The translations under genes and the position numbers were made by a program. This document shows, piece by piece, positions 15,879 to 23,774 of a stretch of 64,000 bases of DNA. How positions within the stretch are numbered: the first letter of the stretch is position 1; every line of letters starts with the position of its first letter. The notes below the pieces were generated by a model. That model was not told the DNA's origin. It worked only from the letters and a program-made list of their open reading frames with translations, and ran no database searches. The stretch is taken from assembly GCF_004340975.1 (NCBI RefSeq), contig NZ_SLXA01000011.1:1-64000 (forward strand), given 5' to 3'. Origin of the DNA: Frisingicoccus caecimuris. GTDB lineage: Bacteria > Bacillota > Clostridia > Lachnospirales > Lachnospiraceae.

Positions 15879-16433
15879 ATGAATCGATTAAAAAACGGAT
15901 GGAACCATTTCAGGACAATTACAAAGCATAAGCGGGCCGTTATGCAGGGGTGCTTTAAAGTGGGGCTTTACAGGCAGGGGTTGATGCATGACCTGTCCAA
16001 ATATACTCCGGAGGAATTTCGGACAGGTGTGCTGTATTTTCAGGGGAATCGCAGTCCAAATGCGGCTGAAAAGGAAGAATTGGGGTATTCGCGGGCCTGG
16101 CTGCATCATAAAGGACGGAATAAACACCATTATGAGTATTGGATTGATCTGGCAGTGGACAAATCCCGGGGACTCCAGGGCATGAAAATGCCGGTGAGGT
16201 ATGTGGTTGAAATGTTTATGGATCGGGTGGCTGCATCGAAAATATATGCGAAAGAGGATTATACGGACAGCCATCCCTTAAATTATTATAAAAAAAGCAG
16301 GAAATATATGACAATCCATCCGGATTCGAGAAAGCTTTTGGAACGGCTGCTTATTATGCTGAGCCGATATGGTGAAGAAAAGACATTTGCTTATATACGA
16401 ACGTTTGTGCTGAGCGGGAAATATAAATATTAA
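15879..16433 (+). CDS. DUF5662 family protein
   Basis: A 184-residue cytoplasmic protein of unknown function. Conserved-looking residues include KHKRAVMQGCFKVGLYRQGL, MHDLSKYTPEEF, and a His-rich stretch HHKGRNKHHYEYWIDL, with a distal DSHPLNYY; these His/Asp clusters could bind metal as in an HD-like fold, but this is inference. ATG 15879 lies 7 nt after AGGAGG, better than ATG 15873. Separate from feo; no partner is obvious. Confidence 0.75.
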   Translation: MNRLKNGWNHFRTITKHKRAVMQGCFKVGLYRQGLMHDLSKYTPEEFRTGVLYFQGNRSPNAAEKEELGYSRAWLHHKGRNKHHYEYWIDLAVDKSRGLQGMKMPVRYVVEMFMDRVAASKIYAKEDYTDSHPLNYYKKSRKYMTIHPDSRKLLERLLIMLSRYGEEKTFAYIRTFVLSGKYKY

Positions 16434-16438
16434 TTGGA

Positions 16439-16468
16439 CGAATAATTCCATGAAATAAAGCCATAATA
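16439..16468 (+). promoter_or_regulatory. Sigma-G-like (forespore) promoter of the Asn-rich gene
   Basis: CGAATA (16439-16444), 17-nt spacer, CATAATA (16462-16468). This fits the B. subtilis sigma-G consensus (GHATR at -35, CATNHTA at -10) and is not a good sigma-A match. It lies 31 nt before the start codon. Confidence 0.6.
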
Positions 16469-16499
16469 GCTATTGTAATCTTATTAAGGAGGTCCTATT

Positions 16500-16667
16500 A
16501 TGGCAAAGAATTACAATCAGAACAACGAAAACTATTCAACAACAAGAAACAGTGAGCGGAATGATTCCACTCAGAACACATCCAAAAACAGTGACAGAAA
16601 TAGTTCTAAGAACAACAACACTCAGAATACATCTGAGAAAAATACAACAAAGAACTGTGACAGATAG
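16500..16667 (+). CDS. Small Asn/Ser/Thr-rich protein, possible spore protein
   Basis: A 55-residue hydrophilic protein dominated by Asn, Ser, Thr and Lys, starting MAKNYNQNNENYS. It has no hydrophobic core and one Cys near the end (KNCDR). The internal TQNTS motif occurs twice (about 24-28 and 41-45), suggesting a degenerate repeat. AAGGAGGT lies 7-8 nt before the ATG. The composition resembles gamma-type spore proteins (SspE: Asn/Gln/Thr-rich storage proteins), and the sigma-G-like promoter supports forespore expression. No sequence homology to SspE is claimed. A terminator follows, so it is monocistronic. Confidence 0.7.
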   Translation: MAKNYNQNNENYSTTRNSERNDSTQNTSKNSDRNSSKNNNTQNTSEKNTTKNCDR

Positions 16668-16683
16668 TCAGAGGATGTTTGGA

Positions 16684-16721
16684 GATGCCGCAGCGGGAAA
16701 ATACCGCTGCGGTATTTTTTT
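16684..16721 (+). terminator. Terminator after the Asn-rich gene
   Basis: ATGCCGCAGCGG / CCGCTGCGGTAT stem, eight-base loop, seven T. Confidence 0.9.
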
Positions 16722-16819
16722 AATATTGACAAGTTGAAGAACGGCCGAACCCTTTCCTAGTTCAGGCAACCGACGGTAATTTCCGCATATATTAACATAT
16801 GTAGGAATGAGGTGATTGT

Positions 16820-17119
16820 GTGAGTTTAGATTTTATCTCTTCAAAAGAGGTTTTAAAATATATTCAGCAGGGAGATTCGGTGGTCATTGATATTCGGGAT
16901 CGAAAATCATACCGGGAGGGCCATATTCCCGGAGCACTTTCGATGCCTTTTGATGATTTTGATGAGAACGCTCCGGTGCTTAGTGGTTATGGAACCATTA
17001 TTTTATGTTGTGAGCGTGGAGCGACCAGTTTACTCCTTGGGCGGAGGCTCAGCCGAAAAGGTCTTCGGGTTTTGAGTATCGGAGGCGGTATGGAAGCATG
17101 GCGGGGGCCGGTGGTGTAG
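16820..17119 (+). CDS. Rhodanese-like sulfurtransferase domain protein
   Basis: A 99-residue single-domain rhodanese. The aspartate-rich strand VVIDIRDRKSYREGHIPGA and the active-site loop CCERGATS, with Cys64 as probable catalytic Cys, are clear; the end GGMEAWRGPVV is typical. It probably carries persulfide sulfur between partners in the cytoplasm. The start is GTG 16820, with AGGTG 5 nt upstream. No sulfur-metabolism gene is adjacent, so the acceptor is unknown. Confidence 0.9.
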   Translation: MSLDFISSKEVLKYIQQGDSVVIDIRDRKSYREGHIPGALSMPFDDFDENAPVLSGYGTIILCCERGATSLLLGRRLSRKGLRVLSIGGGMEAWRGPVV

Positions 17120-17156
17120 TCGGTGTTTTCTTCCATATGCTGGGAATAAAATCTTC

Positions 17157-17185
17157 TTGCGGCAGGATAAGAAAAAGTATATACT
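17157..17185 (+). promoter_or_regulatory. Sigma-A promoter of the methyltransferase operon
   Basis: TTGCGG (17157-17162), 17-nt spacer, TATACT (17180-17185), 31 nt before the start codon. Confidence 0.65.
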
Positions 17186-17215
17186 ATAGAAGTAATTAAA
17201 AAAAGGAGAAATTGT

Positions 17216-18373
17216 ATGCCCCTCTATGAATTTACCGCACCATGTCATTTTGGCATGGAGGCAGTTTTAAAACGAGAAATTATAAATTTAGGATACGAGA
17301 TTGTACGCGTGGAGGATGGCCGGGTGTCTTTTCGAGGAGAAGCCTCGGCCATTGCCCGGGCGAATGTGTTTCTGCGGACAGCAGAAAGGGTGCTTTTGTG
17401 TGTGGGTCGATTTAAAGCCTATAGCTTTGATGAGTTGTTTGAGAAGACAAAGGCCCTGCCATGGGAGGAATATCTTCCTTCGGACGGCCGGTTCTGGGTA
17501 AAAAAAGCATCCACAACGAAAAGTAAATTGTTCAGCAGCTCAGATATTCAGTCGATTGTAAAAAAAGCGATCGTTGAACGTTTGAAACAGACTTACCGGA
17601 TTGAGTGGTTTAAAGAAGATGGGGCGATATATCCTTTGAGAGTGTTTATTTATAAAGATGAAGTGACGATTGCCCTGGACACTTCCGGGGAATCTTTACA
17701 TAAACGGGGATACCGGAAGCTGATCAGTAAAGCTCCGGTGTCAGAAACGCTGGCAGCCGCCATTCTTCTTTTATCGCCGTGGAATAAAGACCGGATTCTG
17801 GTGGACCCATTCTGCGGCAGCGGAACCTTCCCGATTGAAGCCGCAATGATCGGAGCGAATATTGCACCGGGGATGAATCGAGAGTTTACTGCGGAAGCAT
17901 GGAAAAATATTCTGCCGATGAAAGATTGGTATGAGGCGGTTACCGAAGCCAATGATCTGATACGCGACGATATCGATATGGATATTCAGGGGTATGATAT
18001 TGATGGGGATATTGTAAAAAATGCCCGTCAGAATGCCGTGGATGCGGGGGTGGAACATTTGATTCATCTGCAGCAGCGTCCGGTGAGCGCCCTGAGTCAT
18101 CCGAAAAAGTATGGTTTTGTTATCACGAATCCACCTTATGGCGAGCGGCTCGAAGAACGGGAAGCGCTGCCTGGCCTGTACAGGGAGATTGGTGAGGCTT
18201 TCCGGCGTTTGGATTCATGGTCCTGTTTTGTGTTGACTTCATATGACCAGGCTGAGAAATATATCGGAAGGAAAGCGGATAAAAACCGGAAGATTTATAA
18301 TGGTATGATCAAGACCTATTTGTATGAATTTATGGGACCGCGCCCTCCGAGACGAAAAAAACAGGAGGATTAA
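17216..18373 (+). CDS. THUMP-domain class I rRNA methyltransferase (RlmL/YpsC-like)
   Basis: A 385-residue SAM-dependent RNA methyltransferase, probably making m2G in 23S rRNA. The N-terminal half is a ferredoxin-like plus THUMP RNA-binding region (LRTAERVLLCVGRFKAYSFDELF). The C-terminal Rossmann fold has the SAM motif DPFCGSGTFPIEAAMIG and the catalytic NPPY motif in ITNPPYGERL. GGAGAAATTGT lies before ATG 17216. First gene of a run with the C1 peptidase, RdgB and a phosphodiesterase. The Arg/Lys tail (PRPPRRKKQED) overlaps the ribosome-binding site of the next gene. Confidence 0.92.
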   Translation: MPLYEFTAPCHFGMEAVLKREIINLGYEIVRVEDGRVSFRGEASAIARANVFLRTAERVLLCVGRFKAYSFDELFEKTKALPWEEYLPSDGRFWVKKASTTKSKLFSSSDIQSIVKKAIVERLKQTYRIEWFKEDGAIYPLRVFIYKDEVTIALDTSGESLHKRGYRKLISKAPVSETLAAAILLLSPWNKDRILVDPFCGSGTFPIEAAMIGANIAPGMNREFTAEAWKNILPMKDWYEAVTEANDLIRDDIDMDIQGYDIDGDIVKNARQNAVDAGVEHLIHLQQRPVSALSHPKKYGFVITNPPYGERLEEREALPGLYREIGEAFRRLDSWSCFVLTSYDQAEKYIGRKADKNRKIYNGMIKTYLYEFMGPRPPRRKKQED

Positions 18374-18374
18374 A

Positions 18375-20021
18375 TTGAAGCATGTAAAACGATATTTTTT
18401 GTTACTTGCTATCATTTGTGTGACCGGCATTGTGCTGACACGGCCGCAGGTACGGTATCTGGCCGGCCAGGCGTCAGAATCGCTTCAGAGCTATTATGTG
18501 AGCGCGAGAGCGGATGCTGTCAATGAAAAAGGATTTACGCTGTCCTGCAATGGGACGATGCTTGATATAGAAAATATGCGAATGTCTTCCCAAATGCATT
18601 TGATGATGCCGCTTTCAGCTGTGGTGAATCACCTGAGAGCTTCTGTAACGGTCGGGGAGAATGGACAGTGCTTTGTGCAGGGGCAATGTTTTGAAGATAT
18701 TGCCATCATCACCAATACGGATGACACGTTAGCCGATCGTGGTCCGGAGAATATATGGATTGATATGACGGAGGCGGCTTCTGCGCTCGGATTGGTCTAT
18801 CAATGGAATGATGAGACACGGGAGGCAAGTCTGGATGCTGCCCAAAGTGAAGAATTACCCCGGCGTTATGATTTGAGAGAAAATCGTGTTTTGAATACCG
18901 TTGAAAATCAGGGAACTTTTGGTACCTGTTGGGCTTTTGCTTCAACGGCTGCTCTGGAGACATCTCAAACCAACGGCGAAATACTGGATTTCTCCGTGGA
19001 TCATATGACGATGAACAGTGGATTTAACATAGCGCCTACGGAAGGCGGCGATTATAATATGGCTTTGGCCTATCTGGCGGCATGGAAAGGACCGGTTCTG
19101 GCAGCAGATGATCCTTACGGGGACGGCATTACCGATACATCCCTGGGTGCGGTCAGACATCTTCAGGAAGCGAGAATGATTGAAGAAAAGGATTTAAACA
19201 AGATTAAATCCATGATCATGCGTTATGGCGGTGTGGAAAGTTCTCTGTATATGTCTATTCAGAATGCATGGGATTCATCGGAGGATTATGAGCCGATGAC
19301 TGCTTCCTATTATTACGCAGGAAATGAGAGACCAAACCATGATATCGTGATCGTTGGTTGGGATGATGATTACAGTCGCGAGAATTTTAATCACATGCCG
19401 GAGAATGACGGCGCTTTTATATGCCGGAACAGTTGGGGAGAAGATTTTGGCGACGCCGGATATTTTTATGTGTCTTATGAGGACAGTAATCTGGGAACAA
19501 GCAACATCGTTTATACCCGACTGGATAAAACGGATAATTATCGGATGAATTATCAGTCCGACATGCTTGGATGGGTCGGAACCCTTGGCTATAAAGAGCC
19601 GTCGGCATGGTTTGCCAATGTCTATACGGCCGGGCAGGATGAAGTTCTGCGGGCGGTCAGTTTTTATGCGACAGGTGGACAGACGACCTATGATATATAT
19701 GCCGTACCGGAGTATTATGGAGCGGAGTCGTTGGAGCACCCGGTGTATCTCGGCAGTGGCTATTGTGAGGATGGCGGTTATTATACGGTAGATATTCCGG
19801 AAATAGTTCGTTTGAGGGCCGGCAGTCAGTTTGCAGTCATGGTCCGAATAACGACAGAAGGAAGCGAACGACCGATCGCCATAGAATTTGCAGCTTCAGA
19901 GCTGACTTCCGGCGCGGACCTGAGCGATGGCGAAGGGTATATCAGCTACGATGGGAGTCAGTGGAACTCAGCGGAAGCGGAATATGGATGTAATTTGTGC
20001 TTGAAAGCATTTACAGATTAA
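18375..20021 (+). CDS. Secreted or membrane-anchored C1-family (papain-like) cysteine peptidase
   Basis: A 548-residue protein. The N-terminal hydrophobic segment (YFLLLAIICVTGIVLT) is a signal peptide or anchor. Residues about 45-165 resemble a copper-amine-oxidase-N-like stalk domain (MMPLSAVVNHL). The peptidase domain has the oxyanion Gln in NQGTFGTCWAFAS with Cys185, His322 (NHDIVIVGWDDDY) and Asn352 (RNSWGEDFGDAGY), a complete triad. A C-terminal beta domain of lectin-like type follows. The start is TTG 18375, 6 nt after AGGAGG; the longer ORF from 18324 overlaps the methyltransferase and has no site. It probably cleaves extracellular proteins. Confidence 0.9.
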   Translation: MKHVKRYFLLLAIICVTGIVLTRPQVRYLAGQASESLQSYYVSARADAVNEKGFTLSCNGTMLDIENMRMSSQMHLMMPLSAVVNHLRASVTVGENGQCFVQGQCFEDIAIITNTDDTLADRGPENIWIDMTEAASALGLVYQWNDETREASLDAAQSEELPRRYDLRENRVLNTVENQGTFGTCWAFASTAALETSQTNGEILDFSVDHMTMNSGFNIAPTEGGDYNMALAYLAAWKGPVLAADDPYGDGITDTSLGAVRHLQEARMIEEKDLNKIKSMIMRYGGVESSLYMSIQNAWDSSEDYEPMTASYYYAGNERPNHDIVIVGWDDDYSRENFNHMPENDGAFICRNSWGEDFGDAGYFYVSYEDSNLGTSNIVYTRLDKTDNYRMNYQSDMLGWVGTLGYKEPSAWFANVYTAGQDEVLRAVSFYATGGQTTYDIYAVPEYYGAESLEHPVYLGSGYCEDGGYYTVDIPEIVRLRAGSQFAVMVRITTEGSERPIAIEFAASELTSGADLSDGEGYISYDGSQWNSAEAEYGCNLCLKAFTD

Positions 20022-20035
20022 GAGAGGCGTTTTGA

Positions 20036-20638
20036 ATGAATAAGATTATATTCGCCACATCAAATGCAGGAAAGTTGAAAGAAATCCGGGAAATTTTAAA
20101 GGATTTAAATGTGGAGATCCTGTCTATGAAAGAGGCGGGAATTGATGTGGATATTGTGGAAAATGGAAAAACCTTCGAAGAAAATGCACTGATCAAGGCC
20201 CGGGCCATCCGGGACTTGACCGGGTGTCTGGTGTTAGCCGATGATTCGGGACTGGAGGTCGATGCTCTGAATAAGGAACCGGGGATTTATTCAGCCCGTT
20301 ATATGGGCGAGGATACGTCTTATGAGGTAAAAAATGCCAATATTATTGAAAGACTTTCCGGCCTGTCCGGCGAGGAGCGTTCGGCCCGCTTTGTATGTGT
20401 TATTGCGGCTGTATTTCTTGATGGCTCGGAGGAAACCTGCCGGGGAACGATCGAAGGACAGATTGCTTATGCACCGGCCGGAGAGAATGGTTTTGGTTAC
20501 GACCCGATTTTTTATGTGCCGGAGTATGACTGTACGACGGCCCAATTGGCGCCGGAGCAGAAAAATGAGATCAGTCACCGGGGAAAGGCACTGAAAGCTA
20601 TGAAGGAAGTTATTCGCCAGAGGATAGTTGATTTATGA
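20036..20638 (+). CDS. rdgB: XTP/dITP diphosphatase (RdgB/HAM1 family)
   Basis: A 200-residue cytoplasmic house-cleaning pyrophosphatase that hydrolyses dITP, XTP and dHAPTP to monophosphates, preventing deaminated purines entering DNA. Hallmarks are IIFATSNAGKLKEI at the start, LADDSGLEVDAL with the catalytic Asp, PGIYSARYMGED, and FGYDPIF in the C-terminal part. The stop codon overlaps the start of the next gene by 4 nt (ATGA), so translation is coupled. Confidence 0.97.
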   Translation: MNKIIFATSNAGKLKEIREILKDLNVEILSMKEAGIDVDIVENGKTFEENALIKARAIRDLTGCLVLADDSGLEVDALNKEPGIYSARYMGEDTSYEVKNANIIERLSGLSGEERSARFVCVIAAVFLDGSEETCRGTIEGQIAYAPAGENGFGYDPIFYVPEYDCTTAQLAPEQKNEISHRGKALKAMKEVIRQRIVDL

Positions 20639-21120
20639 GAGTTTTAATTGTCAGCGATACACATGGAAAAAATGGAAATCTTGAAAAAGTGCTCCGTCTC
20701 ATCGCACCTTTGGATTTGATTTTTCATTTGGGTGATCTGGAAGGCAGTGAGGGACATATTGAAGATATCTCGCCCTGTCCTGTGCATATGGTCAGCGGAA
20801 ATAATGATTTTTTTACGTCTGTGCCGGCAGAGAAGGTTGTGGTCATAGGACATCATAAAATATTTATGACTCATGGCCACCGGTATGGCGTGAGCTTTGA
20901 CACGATGCGCCTGAAAGCGGCTGCCAGGGAACATGGCTGTGACGTTGCATTTTTTGGGCATACCCATCGTCCGCTCATCGACCTGGATGACGATGTGATT
21001 GCGGTGAACCCGGGAAGCATTTCTTATCCCCGTCAGGACAACCGCAGGCCGTCTTATGTCATACTGGATATTGACCGTTATGGGGAACTTCATTTTGCTC
21101 TGAATTATTTAGAAAAATAG
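20635..21120 (+). CDS. YfcE/MJ0936-type metallophosphodiesterase
   Basis: A 161-residue calcineurin-like phosphoesterase. The metal-binding motifs are DTHGK near residue 8, HLGDLEGSE, SGNND, THGHRYGV and FGHTHRPLID, the standard order for the family. Family members cleave phosphodiester bonds of uncertain physiological substrates with Mn2+. It is coupled to rdgB through ATGA, a pairing frequent in Clostridia. Confidence 0.95.
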   Translation: MRVLIVSDTHGKNGNLEKVLRLIAPLDLIFHLGDLEGSEGHIEDISPCPVHMVSGNNDFFTSVPAEKVVVIGHHKIFMTHGHRYGVSFDTMRLKAAAREHGCDVAFFGHTHRPLIDLDDDVIAVNPGSISYPRQDNRRPSYVILDIDRYGELHFALNYLEK

Positions 21121-21132
21121 TAAAAAAAATTG

Positions 21133-21161
21133 TTGACAATTAGTGAAAGATATAATATAAT
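21133..21161 (+). promoter_or_regulatory. Consensus sigma-A promoter of the eight-tRNA cluster
   Basis: Perfect TTGACA (21133-21138), 17-nt spacer, perfect TATAAT (21156-21161), 34 nt before tRNA-Pro. Confidence 0.92.
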
Positions 21162-21195
21162 CTATCTTGCGTCACGAATGAACGTGATAAAACGT

Positions 21196-21270
21196 CGGGG
21201 TGTGGCTCAGCTTGGCTAGAGCGCTTGATTTGGGATCAAGAGGTCGCAGGTTCGAATCCTGTCACCCCGA
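21196..21270 (+). tRNA. tRNA-Pro (TGG)
   Basis: 75 nt; acceptor strands CGGGGTG/CACCCCG, anticodon TGG in CTTGATTTGGGATCAAG, T loop TTCGAAT, discriminator A. Confidence 0.97.
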
Positions 21271-21282
21271 TTTTCTTTATGT

Positions 21283-21353
21283 GCGGGTGTAGTTCAATGG
21301 TAGAACACCAGCCTTCCAAGCTGGATACGTGGGTTCGATTCCCATCACCCGCT
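21283..21353 (+). tRNA. tRNA-Gly (TCC)
   Basis: 71 nt; acceptor strands GCGGGTG/CACCCGC, anticodon TCC, discriminator T. Confidence 0.97.
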
Positions 21354-21354
21354 T

Positions 21355-21380
21355 TGTGGAGTGGAAACTCCACATTTTTT
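21355..21380 (+). terminator. Terminator-like hairpin inside the tRNA cluster
   Basis: TGTGGAGT / ACTCCACA with a GGAA loop and six T, between tRNA-Gly and tRNA-Arg. No clear promoter follows, so partial termination or RNA processing is more likely than a full stop. Confidence 0.65.
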
Positions 21381-21389
21381 GAACACTAT

Positions 21390-21463
<74 letters not shown>

Positions 21464-21468
21464 TTTAT

Positions 21469-21543
21469 GGTGGGTATAGCGCAGTTGGTTAGCGCGCCAG
21501 ATTGTGGCTCTGGAGGCCCAGGGTTCGAGTCCCTGTATCCACC
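21469..21543 (+). tRNA. tRNA-His (GTG)
   Basis: Acceptor strands GTGGGTA/TATCCAC with an encoded extra G(-1) at 21469 facing discriminator C at 21543, the identity pair for HisRS; anticodon GTG. Confidence 0.97.
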
Positions 21544-21565
21544 CGCTGCCGTGAGGTACTTTTAA

Positions 21566-21638
21566 TGGGCTATCGCCAAGCGGTAAGGCACAGGACTTTG
21601 ACTCCTGCATTACGTTGGTTCGAATCCAACTAGCCCAG
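21566..21638 (+). tRNA. tRNA-Gln (TTG)
   Basis: 73 nt; acceptor strands TGGGCTA/TAGCCCA, anticodon TTG, discriminator G. The weak first pair (T-A) is usual for tRNA-Gln. Confidence 0.97.
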
Positions 21639-21704
21639 TTGGAGCAGCTATCGCAGTTGTGCAAAGGCGTGTTCATGAAGTGTTTTGATTCAACAAAACG
21701 ATGT

Positions 21705-21777
21705 GGGGTATTAGCTCAGTCGGTAGAGCACTTGACTTTTAATCAAGTTGTCCGGGGTTCGAATCCCCGATGCCTCA
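21705..21777 (+). tRNA. tRNA-Lys (TTT)
   Basis: 73 nt; acceptor strands GGGGTAT/ATGCCTC (one G-T pair), anticodon TTT, discriminator A. Confidence 0.97.
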
Positions 21778-21780
21778 CTA

Positions 21781-21810
21781 AGACCTGCATCAGCGTATGC
21801 AGGTCTTTTT
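21781..21810 (+). terminator. Terminator between tRNA-Lys and tRNA-Leu
   Basis: 10-bp perfect stem AGACCTGCAT / ATGCAGGTCT with six-base loop and five T. Confidence 0.85.
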
Positions 21811-21818
21811 AATATTTT

Positions 21819-21898
21819 GCGGATATGGCGGAACTGGCAGACGCGCTAGACTTAGGATCTAGTGGGCAACCGTGCAGGTTCGATCCCTGTTATCCGCA
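21819..21898 (+). tRNA. tRNA-Leu (TAG)
   Basis: 80-nt class II tRNA; acceptor strands GCGGATA/TATCCGC, anticodon TAG, variable arm TGGGCAACCGTG, discriminator A. Last gene of the cluster. Confidence 0.97.
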
Positions 21899-21906
21899 CG
21901 AAAAAT

Positions 21907-21943
21907 AAGCCCCAAACTCTGGATGGTCAGAGAATGGGGCTTG
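21907..21943 (+). terminator. Weak hairpin after the last tRNA
   Basis: AAGCCCCA...CTCTG pairs with CAGAG...TGGGGCTT around ATGGT, but only short T stretches follow, so termination is uncertain. Confidence 0.5.
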
Positions 21944-21950
21944 TTCTATA

Positions 21951-22020
21951 CCTGTTCGGGCAGCCCGCATATCAAATGCTTCGCATGGGCGCGCTTCGTC
22001 AGGCTGCGCGCGCTAAGGTT
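21951..22020 (+). repeat. Dispersed two-hairpin repeat, copy A
   Basis: About 70 bp beginning TTCGGGCA and ending CTAAGGTT. Hairpin 1 is ATGC-TTC-GCAT; hairpin 2 has GGCGCGC / GCGCGCGC arms around TTCGTCAGGCT. The same layout is found at 53693-53740 and 57275-57346. Intergenic, between a tRNA gene and the uracil-DNA glycosylase gene. Confidence 0.75.
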
Positions 22021-22046
22021 ATTATTTTGGAGGATTTAACAGAGAT

Positions 22047-22610
22047 ATGTATACCTATGATGAACTAAAGCAATTTGTGGATCATTGTACACGCTGTCCT
22101 TTATCGCAGACTCGAAATAAGGCCGTAATGGGAAAAGGAAATTTGCATTCTCCGATTCTTTTTATTGCTGAGGGGCCGGGGCGGAATGAGGATCAGGACG
22201 GCATTCCTTTTACGGGGAAGTCCGGTGCACTGTTGGACCGGCTTTTGTCTGGAATCCACATGTCCAGAGATGAGATTTACATTACCAATATTGTTAAATG
22301 CCATCCGCCGGGGAATCGAGATCCGAAACCGCAAGAACAGGAGAGGTGTATTCCGTATTTGAAATATGAAACTCTTCTGCTTCGGCCGAAAATCATTGTT
22401 TGTCTGGGAAGAATTGCAGCTCAGCGGATCATCCGGCCGGACTATCGTATTACGAGGGAGCATGGAACCTTTGTATATCGGAAAAATGTGTGGTTGACTG
22501 CAGTTTATCATCCGTCGGCTGTCTTAAGGGATGATACGAAATTGCCGGAGATCATTTCGGACTTTCAGTTGATTAAGGAAAAAATGGATGATATAGCACG
22601 GAGAGGATGA
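22047..22610 (+). CDS. Family-4 (Fe-S) uracil-DNA glycosylase
   Basis: A 187-residue base-excision repair enzyme that removes uracil from DNA. The four Cys ligands of the 4Fe-4S cluster are Cys14, Cys17, Cys85 and Cys101. The active-site motif GEGPGRNED appears as AEGPGRNEDQDGIPFTGKSG, then ITNIVKCHPPGNRDP, and the C-terminal motif HPSAVLR. GGAGG lies 13 nt before the ATG, a long spacing; no better start is visible. Stands alone after the tRNA cluster. Confidence 0.95.
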   Translation: MYTYDELKQFVDHCTRCPLSQTRNKAVMGKGNLHSPILFIAEGPGRNEDQDGIPFTGKSGALLDRLLSGIHMSRDEIYITNIVKCHPPGNRDPKPQEQERCIPYLKYETLLLRPKIIVCLGRIAAQRIIRPDYRITREHGTFVYRKNVWLTAVYHPSAVLRDDTKLPEIISDFQLIKEKMDDIARRG

Positions 22611-22648
22611 AGATATCATAAATATGTTTAAGTTTGAAAAGGATTGAA

Positions 22649-22677
22649 TTATAACGGAAAATATGGTATTTTATAAT
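22649..22677 (+). promoter_or_regulatory. Possible promoter of the oligopeptide transporter operon
   Basis: Perfect TATAAT (22672-22677) with a weak TTATAA -35 (22649-22654) at 17 nt. It leaves a leader of about 95 nt before the first ATPase gene. Confidence 0.45.
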
Positions 22678-22778
22678 GTATAGTGCGTTTGCGTCACGTT
22701 GACGTTTTAATGCAAGAAAGTGAAAAACGGTCGAAATCATACATATGAAGTACATATCAGGAAAGAGCGAGAGAAAGC

Positions 22779-23771
22779 ATGAGTCAGATAGAGACGATAT
22801 TAGAGATAAAAGATCTGTGTGTGGAATTTAAAACTGTGGAGGGCACCGTTCAGGCGGTTGATCACCTTAGTTATACTTTGCATAAGGGTGAAAAATTGGG
22901 TATCGTAGGAGAAAGTGGAAGCGGGAAGAGCGTATCCTCTCTCGGCATGATGCAGTTGATTCCGAATCCTCCGGGGAAGATTACCGGCGGAGAGATTTTC
23001 TATAAAGGGCAGGATTTGGTGAAAGCGTCTGAGAAAGAGATGCAAAAGATTCGGGGAAATGAGATATCCATGATTTTTCAGGAACCGATGACTTCCTTGA
23101 ATCCGATTATCAAATGCGGGAAACAGATTGCCGAATCTTTGAGACTTCATCGAGGAATGGATAAAAAATCGGCGATGACAGAAGCTGTGCGTATGATGCG
23201 GGCTGTCGGTATTGCGAATCCGGAAGTCCGGGCTCATGAATATCCCCATCAGATGTCCGGCGGTATGCGGCAGCGAGTGATGATTGCTATGGCGTTGGCC
23301 TGCCGACCTCAGATTTTGATCGCGGACGAACCGACAACTGCTTTGGATGTGACGATTCAGGCCCAGATTTTGGATTTGATCCGGGATTTGAATGAGAGTA
23401 TGGAGACATCGGTCATATTTATTACCCATGACCTGGGCGTGGTCAGTGAATTGTGTGATACGGTCATTGTCATGTATACGGGGCATATTGTGGAGAAGGC
23501 TCCGGCTCAGGAATTATTTGCGGAACCGAAGCATCCGTATACGGTAGGACTTTTAAATGCGATTCCGAGGATTACAAAGGACAGACCGCCTCTGGAAACC
23601 ATCGAGGGCATGGTTCCGAACCCGACAGAACGTATTACGGGCTGTAGTTTTTCACCAAGATGTCCACATGCGACGGCGCGATGCCGGGAAACAGAGCCGC
23701 CGATGATACAGTTGTCTGAACAAAGGACGGTGCGATGCTGGTTATATGCGGACAAAGAGAAGGAGGCTTAG
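22779..23771 (+). CDS. dppD: Oligopeptide/dipeptide ABC transporter ATP-binding protein (DppD/OppD)
   Basis: A 330-residue ATPase subunit of a peptide importer. Walker A GESGSGKS, Q-loop (FQEPMTSLNP), signature MSGGMRQRV, Walker B ILIADEPTTALD and the switch His (FITHDLGVV) are all present. The C-terminal oligopeptide-transporter extension has the Cys cluster GCSFSPRCPHATARCRE, which binds a 4Fe-4S cluster in related proteins. The ribosome-binding site is weak. Genes run D-F-A-B-C, with the two ATPases first. Confidence 0.95.
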   Translation: MSQIETILEIKDLCVEFKTVEGTVQAVDHLSYTLHKGEKLGIVGESGSGKSVSSLGMMQLIPNPPGKITGGEIFYKGQDLVKASEKEMQKIRGNEISMIFQEPMTSLNPIIKCGKQIAESLRLHRGMDKKSAMTEAVRMMRAVGIANPEVRAHEYPHQMSGGMRQRVMIAMALACRPQILIADEPTTALDVTIQAQILDLIRDLNESMETSVIFITHDLGVVSELCDTVIVMYTGHIVEKAPAQELFAEPKHPYTVGLLNAIPRITKDRPPLETIEGMVPNPTERITGCSFSPRCPHATARCRETEPPMIQLSEQRTVRCWLYADKEKEA

Positions 23772-23774
23772 TAT

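Noticed and set aside
16726-16799. Possible riboswitch (GGCAACC and ACGGTAATTTCC words reminiscent of SAM-I) before the rhodanese gene
   Set aside because: Only short words match. The kink-turn, the P1 helix and the length of a SAM-I aptamer are missing, and no terminator or sequestering helix follows.
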